A stretch of DNA of 41,624 nucleotides from NCBI GenBank assembly GCA_946403075.1, contig CAMIYN010000015.1, forward strand, positions 1 through 41,624, read 5' to 3'. Shown piece by piece: positions 36,062-41,624 of this stretch (its first letter is position 1; every line of letters starts with the position of its first letter). The DNA comes from an uncultured Lachnospiraceae bacterium (GTDB taxonomy: Bacteria > Bacillota > Clostridia > Lachnospirales > Lachnospiraceae). Position numbers and translations under genes: made by a program. The notes under the pieces are model-generated. The model was not told the origin of the DNA, ran no database searches, and was given only the letters and a program-made list of their open reading frames with translations.

Positions 36062-36090
36062 TATAATAATAATATATATATATTATTATA
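36062..36090 (+). terminator. AT-only hairpin, possible weak terminator
   Basis: TATAATAATA (36062-36071) pairs perfectly with TATTATTATA (36081-36090). The stem contains no G or C and no clear U tract follows. It lies 12 bases after the membrane-protein stop, so it may be a weak terminator or only an AT-rich palindrome. Confidence 0.3.
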
Positions 36091-36150
36091 TTACCTAAAT
36101 AATGATTTGTTAATTTAATAAAAATATATAGTTATAATAAAAAAATATGG

Positions 36151-36156
36151 TATAAT
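36151..36156 (+). promoter_or_regulatory. Extended -10 promoter directly before tcmP
   Basis: TATAAT preceded by TGG (TGnTATAAT) ends 7 bases before the tcmP ATG at 36164. Transcription would start at or next to the A of the ATG. There is no purine-rich ribosome site in the 30 bases upstream, so the message may be leaderless. Confidence 0.5.
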
Positions 36157-36163
36157 TAATACA

Positions 36164-37282
36164 ATGAAATCAAATATTTACAATATACAATTTTTAAGTG
36201 ATGAAATAGCAGAGCATACTATAAAAAAATTTGAAATAGTATCTAAGTATGTTTATGATTGGGCATATAAATTATTAGGAAATGATCAATGTAATAAATT
36301 GGTTTATATTGATTGTATGTCTAATTCAGGCATTTACCATACGAAAAAAAATGAGATAATAGAAGGTTCGCCAATAAGAGTAATAAAATCTTTAAAGATT
36401 GTATCTGAAAATTTTAAAGAAAAGAAGAAAGAAATATTTGTTTACTTAAATGACAATAATTTTGACAAAATAGAGGCATTAAAAGAAAATGTAAATAAAA
36501 TAGGTTTAGGAAGTTTAATAGTATCAATAACAAATAAGGATGCAAGTGAGATGCTCGCTGAATTTGAAGATAAGATAAGTGGCAGAGGAACACATTATTT
36601 TTTATTGTATGACCCATATGAAGCAATATTAGATTGGTCTGCATTGAAACCTTTTTTGGGGAACTGGGGCGAAGTTCTTATAAATCATATGGTTTCAGAT
36701 ACTATAAGAGCTGTAAAACAAGTTAAAAATGAAAATAAAAAGAAAAAATATGAAGAAACTTATTTGGTTGATAAAATTGAGGATTTGCTTACATATGGAA
36801 CAGATAGAAATAAATATGAAGAAAGAATCAATGCTATAATTAGTTCAATTAGCGAATTTAATAAAAGAAATACATATATTTCATCATTTCCTATTTTTAA
36901 TGCAAAAAATGCTGTGGTATATGATTTAGTTCATTGCACTCCTAGTATTATAGGGAAAAGGTTGTTTAAAAAAGATGTATGGCAGGTATTTGGCGATAAA
37001 TCGTCAAATAAAAGAATAAGTGAAAATAGACAATATAAAATTGGAGGAGATATAGATGCGATGATAGTTCCTAATACTGAAGATGAGTGTTATAGAGTTT
37101 CTGATATTGCGGGGTATCTTTTTAGTAAATTTAAAGGGAAAACTGTAAATAAAAAAGAAATTGAAAGTGAATTAGATAATCATCCTGTATTCCCTTTTGA
37201 TGGCTATAAGAAGGCTATTTATGATGAATTAAAATATTTATTCAATGTAAAGGTGAAACAAAAAGAATTGATTTTTAAGTAA
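36164..37282 (+). CDS. tcmP: Three-Cys-motif partner protein TcmP
   Basis: 372 aa. The N-terminal half matches the TcmP family: KFEIVSKYVYDWAYKLL, then YIDCMSNSGIY and a GSPIRVIKS stretch like a Rossmann methyltransferase core, with LLYDPYEAILDW further on. The C-terminal part is helical and may bind nucleic acid (about 300-370). TcmP genes are known to occur beside genes for a radical-SAM-like protein with three cysteines. Here that partner starts 6 bases after the stop. The biological role of the pair is, as far as I know, not established. No ribosome site; a -10 lies just upstream. Confidence 0.85.
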   Translation: MKSNIYNIQFLSDEIAEHTIKKFEIVSKYVYDWAYKLLGNDQCNKLVYIDCMSNSGIYHTKKNEIIEGSPIRVIKSLKIVSENFKEKKKEIFVYLNDNNFDKIEALKENVNKIGLGSLIVSITNKDASEMLAEFEDKISGRGTHYFLLYDPYEAILDWSALKPFLGNWGEVLINHMVSDTIRAVKQVKNENKKKKYEETYLVDKIEDLLTYGTDRNKYEERINAIISSISEFNKRNTYISSFPIFNAKNAVVYDLVHCTPSIIGKRLFKKDVWQVFGDKSSNKRISENRQYKIGGDIDAMIVPNTEDECYRVSDIAGYLFSKFKGKTVNKKEIESELDNHPVFPFDGYKKAIYDELKYLFNVKVKQKELIFK

Positions 37283-37288
37283 TATTTA

Positions 37289-38059
37289 ATGAAAACATGT
37301 TTAATAAAAATGAATAGAAAAACACTTTTATATAAAACAGGTGTAGAATATGGGGATTATACAATTAATCATATTTTAGGTTGTGCTCATGGATGCAAGT
37401 ATCCTTGCTATGCAATGATGATGGCTAAAAGATTTGGGAAAGTTAAAACTTATAAAGAGTGGTGCAATCCCAAAATTTGCAAAAATACATTTGAAATTTT
37501 AGAAAAAGAAATACCAAAATTAAAGTCAAAGATTAGTTCTGTTCATTTAAGCTTTACCACTGACCCATTTATGTATGGATACAAAGATATAACAAATATG
37601 TCTTTAAAAATATTACAATTATTAAATAAAGCTAATATTAAATGCACTGTTTTAACGAAGGGTCTATTGCCCTCAAAACTTTCAAAGTTTTCAAAAGATA
37701 ATGAATATGGTATAACATTAATCTCACTTGACGAGGAGTTTAGAAAAGAAATGGAACCAGGTTCAGCACCTTATAAGAAAAGGATTAGTTCATTAAAAAA
37801 ATTGCATAATAGTGGTTGTAAAACTTGGGTTAGCATAGAGCCATATCCGACACCTAATATCATTACACAAGATTTCAACAAAATTCTTAATGAGATATCA
37901 TTTGTAGATAAAATTATATTTGGTAGGTTGCATTATAATAAAATGGTAACATCTTACAAAGATTATCAAGTATACTATGATGAGTTGTGCAGTATGCTAA
38001 TAGACTTTTGCAAGAAAAAAAATGTTGAATATATTATAAAAAAAGGCACAATGAGATAG
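37289..38059 (+). CDS. Radical-SAM-like protein with CX3CX3C motif, TcmP partner
   Basis: 256 aa. Near the N-terminus the sequence NHILGCAHGCKYPCYAMMM places cysteines at 32, 36 and 40: CX3CX3C, not the standard radical SAM CX3CX2C, because of a proline before the last cysteine. The rest fits an SPL-like TIM barrel: HLSFTTDPFMYGY, CTVLTKG, ITLISLDEE, WVSIEPYPTP and IIFGRLHYN, the order seen in spore photoproduct lyase-like and DUF5131-like proteins. Two more cysteines (C59, C64) follow the motif. It likely binds a [4Fe-4S] cluster and SAM. The substrate is unknown. Tight coupling to tcmP suggests they work together, perhaps modifying nucleic acid. Confidence 0.85.
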   Translation: MKTCLIKMNRKTLLYKTGVEYGDYTINHILGCAHGCKYPCYAMMMAKRFGKVKTYKEWCNPKICKNTFEILEKEIPKLKSKISSVHLSFTTDPFMYGYKDITNMSLKILQLLNKANIKCTVLTKGLLPSKLSKFSKDNEYGITLISLDEEFRKEMEPGSAPYKKRISSLKKLHNSGCKTWVSIEPYPTPNIITQDFNKILNEISFVDKIIFGRLHYNKMVTSYKDYQVYYDELCSMLIDFCKKKNVEYIIKKGTMR

Positions 38060-38278
38060 TCTTTTGTGAAAAGTTTAATTGTGAATGTAGGGAAACAAAA
38101 CTTTTTTAAAGAGTAAAATGAAATATTTGAGAAATTTTAAAAATTGAAATATGAATAAGGACTAGCATAAAAAGTTATTAAGTAGCTTGAAAAAGGCGAT
38201 ATAATTTTATAAATCTTAACAGTATGTTTTAGAGAATGCTATTATTTAAAAATTATGAGTTGTGTAACAACAATATTT

Positions 38279-38542
38279 TTATTTGCAAATTTCTTTTTTT
38301 TGCTCTATATCAAATAAGAAAATTATTAACTTATCATCTTCGATATTTGCAAATATTTTATAATTTCCCACTCTGTATCCCCATATATCTTTTAAATTTC
38401 CTTTGAGTGGTTTACCTTTTAATCTTGGGTCAATTGTATTTATTAAATTTAACTCAATTCAATTTTTAATAATTTTAGCAATTTGTTTATCTAATTTTTT
38501 TAATTGTTTTTTTACATCTTCTGAATATATAACTTTATACAT
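38279..38542 (-). pseudogene. RelE-type toxin gene with a premature stop
   Basis: Starting 2 bases after the antitoxin stop, the frame reads MYKVIYSEDVKKQLKKLDKQ, continues to KIIKN and then hits TGA at codon 28 (38459-38461). After it the same frame continues IELNLINTIDPRLKGKPLKG, NLKDIWGYRVGNYKIFANI and FDIEQKKEICK, ending at TAA 38279-38281. This is a complete RelE/ParE-like toxin of 87 codons. RelE relatives have Trp at the stop position, so TGG to TGA is the simplest explanation. TGA is an ordinary stop in this window (for example gdpP), so a recoded codon is unlikely. Confidence 0.75.
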
Positions 38543-38544
38543 AT

Positions 38545-38769
38545 TTATAGTCCTAATTCTTTCCATAATTCTTCATGTGTATAATGCTTTTCTTTTTTTG
38601 ATTTTTTGAGAGCACCTAAAATTTTTTTATCATTTATTTTTAAATCATCTTCTATTTTATCAATTACTAAATCTCTTATAAATGATGATAAATTATAATT
38701 ATTAATTTTTACATAGTCTTTAATAAATTTATTTTCTTCTTCACTTACTCTTAATGTTATAGTTGCCAT
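38545..38769 (-). CDS. RelB-family antitoxin (ribbon-helix-helix)
   Basis: 74 aa. The N-terminus MATITLRVSEEENKFIKDYVK is a ribbon-helix-helix DNA-binding domain of the RelB/DUF6290 type; the C-terminal half (LGALKKSKKEKHYTHEELWKELGL) is the toxin-binding tail. It normally neutralises the RelE toxin and represses its own promoter. It has a strong ribosome site (GGAGG, 7 bases upstream) and its own promoter and operator. The gene looks intact while the toxin gene 2 bases downstream is broken. Confidence 0.85.
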   Translation of the reverse strand: MATITLRVSEEENKFIKDYVKINNYNLSSFIRDLVIDKIEDDLKINDKKILGALKKSKKEKHYTHEELWKELGL

Positions 38770-38783
38770 ATTTTACCTCCATT

Positions 38784-38799
38784 GTATTACTTGTAATAC
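38784..38799 (-). promoter_or_regulatory. Probable antitoxin operator
   Basis: A perfect inverted repeat GTATTAC-TT-GTAATAC lies between the predicted transcription start and the antitoxin start codon. Ribbon-helix-helix antitoxins bind such palindromes to repress their own operon. Confidence 0.55.
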
Positions 38800-38812
38800 G
38801 AGTATAAATTTT

Positions 38813-38841
38813 TTTATATATTTTATCAAGTCCCTTGTCAA
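38813..38841 (-). promoter_or_regulatory. Promoter of the toxin-antitoxin operon
   Basis: On the minus strand: TTGACA (38841-38836), 17-base spacer, TATAAA (38818-38813). A near-consensus promoter with the predicted operator just downstream. Confidence 0.65.
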
Positions 38842-38863
38842 TCAATGCCTACTGTGGTAAGAT
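38835..38863 (+). promoter_or_regulatory. Promoter of the AlbA_2 gene, overlapping the divergent promoter
   Basis: TTGTCA (38835-38840), 17-base spacer, TAAGAT (38858-38863) preceded by TGG. Its -35 shares five bases with the -35 of the divergent antitoxin promoter, so RNA polymerase could hold only one at a time. Confidence 0.5.
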
Positions 38864-38879
38864 GTATAAGAGAATTTAT

Positions 38880-40079
38880 ATGAATATTGGTAAAGAAAAT
38901 GAATATGTAGAGTTTAAAGAGTCTTTAACGGAGTTAGAAGCTGGAGTTAAATCTATTTCTGCTATGCTTAATAGAGGAAATGATGCTACAGTTTATTTTG
39001 GTGTCAAAAATAATGGAGACATTAAAGGGCTGTTGGTTGGAGATGGGACACATAATAAAATTAAAGATAAGATAAAAATAAAAATTAAACCAAGTATTTT
39101 ACCTGAGATTAAGTTTATATCAACTGATAGAAATAAAGATTATATAGAAGTTAAAGCAAGTGGGAATGATATACCATATTCTTTTGATGGGAGATATTAC
39201 ATAAGAAATGGTGCAAGTGATGAACAAATCGATAGAGACCTTCTCATAAAAATAGTTAAGTCGCAGATAGATGATAGAATGAAAGAGACAAAATCTCCTG
39301 AGCAAAATTTGTCATTTAACTATTTAAAAACTTGTATGAAAAACCAAAATATACATATTACAAGTGATGCTTCTTTATATGATAGTTATTCATTCAAGAA
39401 TAAAAATGGCAAGTATAATATAACAGCCTTTTTGCTTTCTGACCAAAATACTTATGCTCTTCGAGCAATTAGATTTGATGGAACAGATAAATCAAATATG
39501 CTGGATAAAAGAGAGTTTAATAATCAATCAATAATTAAAAGCATTGATGAGTTAATAAATTATATAGAACTTTATAATACGAAAAAAGTAGATTTATCGC
39601 ATGCAGTTAGAAAAGAAATCGATTTATTTGATTCAGATTGTTTAAGAGAAGCAGTTGTGAATTCTGTCGTTCATAATGATTGGAATTTTGGATTTGCACC
39701 TACTGTATTTATATACGAAGATAGATTGGAGATTTCTTCTTATGGAAGTTTACCTTATAAACTTAGTAAGGAAAGCTTTTTTGCAGGGAAAAGTATGCCT
39801 ATGAATAGGGGCTTATTTACTATTTGTTTGGTATTAAAAATAGTAGAACAAAGTGGACATGGGGTGCCAATAATTGTTGATAAATATGGCAAAGAAGCAT
39901 ATGATTTTAGTAGCGATAGTATAGTTGTAACACTTAAATTTCCTTTTAAATTTAGAGGGGTAGTAAAAAATAGCGAGAGTCAGCCATCCCCAAAGAAACC
40001 CCAAAGAAACCCCAAAGAAACCCCAAAGAAACCCCAAAGAAAAACCTCAAAGAAAACAAATAGAAATGGATATTATTAA
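38880..40079 (+). CDS. AlbA_2 (Schlafen-type) ATP-binding regulator, C-terminus out of frame
   Basis: 399 aa from the ATG at 38880. Earlier start codons (38835, 38862) lie within the predicted promoter, and family members start like MNIGKENEYVEFKES. The N-terminal AlbA_2 domain (about 5-125) has EYVEFKES, YFGVKNNGDIKGL and YYIRNGAS. A second, HATPase-like RecG_N-type domain follows, with LREAVVNSVVHNDW and an EISSYGSLP stretch. From about 375 the protein reads through five copies of an 11-bp repeat, giving a Pro/Lys-rich tail that ends at TAA 40077-40079. A winged-helix segment lies just downstream in another frame. Likely a DNA-binding regulator; its target is unknown. Confidence 0.85.
   Translation: MNIGKENEYVEFKESLTELEAGVKSISAMLNRGNDATVYFGVKNNGDIKGLLVGDGTHNKIKDKIKIKIKPSILPEIKFISTDRNKDYIEVKASGNDIPYSFDGRYYIRNGASDEQIDRDLLIKIVKSQIDDRMKETKSPEQNLSFNYLKTCMKNQNIHITSDASLYDSYSFKNKNGKYNITAFLLSDQNTYALRAIRFDGTDKSNMLDKREFNNQSIIKSIDELINYIELYNTKKVDLSHAVRKEIDLFDSDCLREAVVNSVVHNDWNFGFAPTVFIYEDRLEISSYGSLPYKLSKESFFAGKSMPMNRGLFTICLVLKIVEQSGHGVPIIVDKYGKEAYDFSSDSIVVTLKFPFKFRGVVKNSESQPSPKKPQRNPKETPKKPQRKTSKKTNRNGYY
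39988..40042 (+). repeat. 11-bp tandem repeat in the AlbA_2 gene
   Basis: Five exact copies of CCCCAAAGAAA, followed by a degenerate partial copy (AACCTCAAAGAAAAC). Eleven is not a multiple of three, so each gain or loss of a unit changes the reading frame. Confidence 0.95.
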
Positions 40080-40239
40080 ATTGATAAAAAATAATCCAAC
40101 AATAACAGTTAACGAAATAACTGAAAAACTTAACTCAACAATTGATAGTGTTAGACATTACATTAATAAACTTAAAAGCCAAAATTTATTAAAACATGAA
40201 GGTTCTACAAAAGCTGGGAAATGGATTGTTATAGAATAA
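40066..40239 (+). other. Out-of-frame winged-helix segment of the AlbA_2 gene
   Basis: From 40066 a 57-codon frame reads MDIIKLIKNNPTITVNEITE, then KLNSTIDSVRHYINKLK and HEGSTKAGKWIVIE, ending TAA 40237-40239. This is a typical winged helix-turn-helix as found at the C-terminus of full-length AlbA_2/RecG-like regulators. It is in the +1 frame relative to the current gene; no stop lies between the repeat and this segment in that frame. One more repeat unit, or two fewer, would fuse it. Confidence 0.8.
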
Positions 40240-40288
40240 TAAGAATCTATATGAAAATTTACTTTTGATAAAATTATTTTTATAAATG

Positions 40289-40317
40289 TTGAAAACTTCA
40301 TTTTTTTTTGTTATAAT
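40289..40317 (+). promoter_or_regulatory. Promoter of tRNA-Trp
   Basis: TTGAAA (40289-40294), 17-base spacer with a T run, TATAAT (40312-40317), 10 bases before the tRNA. Confidence 0.7.
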
Positions 40318-40327
40318 CCATGTGTTT

Positions 40328-40398
40328 AGGGGAATAGTTCAAGGGTAGAGCGTCGGTCTCCAAAACCGTTAATGAGGGTTCGATTCCTTCTTCCCCTG
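40328..40398 (+). tRNA. trnW: tRNA-Trp (anticodon CCA)
   Basis: Acceptor stem AGGGGAA (40328-40334) with TTCCCCT (40391-40397), discriminator G, anticodon loop CTCCAAA giving CCA, and a TTCGATT T-loop. The CCA 3' end is not encoded. Length 71. It has its own promoter and terminator, so it is a single-gene unit. Confidence 0.93.
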
Positions 40399-40400
40399 CT

Positions 40401-40431
40401 AAAACTTGCGAATAAACCCTTCGCAAGTTTT
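40401..40431 (+). terminator. Terminator of tRNA-Trp
   Basis: A 12-bp perfect stem AAAACTTGCGAA / TTCGCAAGTTTT with a 7-base loop and a T-rich tail, right after the tRNA. The 125 bases from here to the next gene are AT-rich with no feature seen. Confidence 0.9.
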
Positions 40432-40556
40432 TATTTATAAATTTTAAATGTGTCTTTTAAATGTTTGTTTTTATAAATTGCCTATAGAATTTATATTGTT
40501 TATAGTTTTATAAATTTTGTTTTAAAAAAGTATATTATTAGAGGTCGTTTTACATA

Positions 40557-41624
40557 GTGAATAAAAAAGATTTAAAAGTAGAAATATTTAGAATCATTGC
40601 AATATTTTTGGTAATATTGCAACACAGTTTACCTGGGTTCTTACCAAAAACAAATAATTTATATTTGGGTTTAGATGCTGTGAGCTCTATGTCTGTTTGT
40701 ATATTTTTTGTCATATCAGGCTTTTTTATGTATCGAAATAAACAATGGATATTAAAAATTAAGGATTATGTTTTTAATATTTTGATACCTATGTTAATAG
40801 TTGCATTTATTGTTTTGGTATTTGAAAGTTTTATAATGAAACAAAAAAACTTTTTTGAGTGTTTAATTACAAATGATTATATAAATATTTTAAAAAAATT
40901 TTTATTAGGAATAAAGCAGTGGTCTAATGTCCCATGGGGATTTGTTTTGGGACATATGTGGTTCGTATTTACTTATGGAATTATAATTTTGTTTTATCCT
41001 ATTACAAATTATTTTGTTAATAAATTAAATAAAAAAATAATGTTTCTAATTAGTTTTTTATATTTAATATATATGATAATTATTTTAAATGTATTAAAAT
41101 TAGATGCTAATAGATATCATTATTTTGATGTAGTGTTTATATCAGTTTACGGACATATTTTGTATAATGAAATTTTTCCTATATTAAATAAAAAAATTAG
41201 AAATTCAAAAAATAAAATAATTGGAATTTTTAGCTTTGGTATAATTTGGTGTTTATTTTTTTATATTATATGCCATTTTCAAAAACAAATATATACAGTG
41301 AGTTTTGGTAGAATGTTTATATCATATAATAGTGGGTTGATGGTATTGTTAACAATAGTGACAATTAGTATGATGTTTTTAGTTTTAAAAGATATTGAAA
41401 TAAATAAAAAAATATTAATGTTTTCAGAAAAAACCTATCTCATATATTTACTTCATGATGATATAATAGTATTAGCTATGCAATACAATATATATAATTT
41501 ATTTTTAAAATGGATAAATAATTCTATAAATACAATTTTTTATACTTTGTTATTTATTGTTGATGTGTATGTTTTTACTTTTGGGATTACAGCTTTTTTA
41601 TATTTTATAAAGAAAAATATTAAA
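40557..41624 (+). CDS. Acyltransferase 3 family membrane protein (3' partial)
   Basis: 356 codons are visible and the frame is open to the end of the window. A GTG start follows AGAGGT by about 11 bases. The first helix reads KVEIFRIIAIFLVILQHS, the acyltransferase 3 mark with its conserved His, and FFVISGFFMYR follows. A segment PWGFVLGHMWFVF (about 125-138) and about ten hydrophobic helices fit the OafA/WecH family. These enzymes move acetyl or other acyl groups onto surface sugars or peptidoglycan. The substrate here is unknown; the surface-glycan genes at the start of the window are too far away to link. Confidence 0.88.
   Translation, partial: MNKKDLKVEIFRIIAIFLVILQHSLPGFLPKTNNLYLGLDAVSSMSVCIFFVISGFFMYRNKQWILKIKDYVFNILIPMLIVAFIVLVFESFIMKQKNFFECLITNDYINILKKFLLGIKQWSNVPWGFVLGHMWFVFTYGIIILFYPITNYFVNKLNKKIMFLISFLYLIYMIIILNVLKLDANRYHYFDVVFISVYGHILYNEIFPILNKKIRNSKNKIIGIFSFGIIWCLFFYIICHFQKQIYTVSFGRMFISYNSGLMVLLTIVTISMMFLVLKDIEINKKILMFSEKTYLIYLLHDDIIVLAMQYNIYNLFLKWINNSINTIFYTLLFIVDVYVFTFGITAFLYFIKKNIK

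Noticed and set aside
38459-38461. TGA read as tryptophan in the RelE gene
   Set aside because: TGA ends gdpP normally in this window and a tRNA-Trp with anticodon CCA is present; a nonsense mutation is simpler.

Overview
The window is very A+T-rich DNA from a low-GC Gram-positive anaerobe, most likely a member of the Clostridia. The evidence is the gdpP-rplI-dnaB cluster, an Rnf operon in the clostridial order C-D-G-E-A-B, an nrdR-yqeG-aroD-efp group, a cofactor-independent phosphoglycerate mutase, strong Shine-Dalgarno sites and near-total plus-strand coding. I cannot name the genus from sequence alone.

Layout. 1-3851: the 3' end of a surface protein (InlB-type repeats plus choline-binding-like repeats), an RfbH-type dideoxysugar dehydratase and a GtrB-type glycosyltransferase, suggesting cell-surface glycan work. 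4121-8823: gpmI, a DegV-family protein and comEC. 9064-13500: a DUF4153 membrane protein, a small decayed gene, an orphan PotD-like lipoprotein behind a possibly structured leader, and a CapA-family protein. 13586-17527: gdpP, rplI, dnaB. 17918-25472: a complete type I restriction-modification locus, hsdM-hsdS-(27-codon ORF)-DUF1016 nuclease-hsdR. 25627-28261: nrdR, yqeG, aroD, a shikimate-kinase-like gene without a P-loop, and efp, ended by a clear terminator. 28549-33632: rnfCDGEAB, the ferredoxin:NAD+ ion-pumping complex, ended by a bidirectional terminator shared with a convergent small membrane protein. 34441-36050: two membrane proteins with a frameshifted gene remnant between them. 36164-38059: a TcmP protein and its radical-SAM-like three-cysteine partner. 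38279-40239: a RelB antitoxin, a RelE toxin gene broken by a stop codon, and a divergent AlbA_2 (Schlafen-type) regulator whose 3' end carries an 11-bp tandem repeat. 40328-41624: tRNA-Trp and an acyltransferase-3 gene running off the window.

A dispersed repeat with a core starting TAGGGGCGAAG and ending GCGAGCCC sits in at least five intergenic places, as single copies or arrays. One copy lies in frame inside the hsdS linker, which is the most striking sequence feature here.

The best candidates for something new are: (1) the repeat fused into HsdS; (2) the AlbA_2 gene, whose 5 copies of an 11-bp unit put a downstream winged-helix segment out of frame, so that 3 or 6 copies would restore it (a likely phase-variable switch); (3) the TcmP / CX3CX3C radical-SAM-like pair, driven by what looks like a leaderless promoter and placed beside a toxin-antitoxin remnant and the AlbA_2 gene, an accessory, defence-island-like setting.
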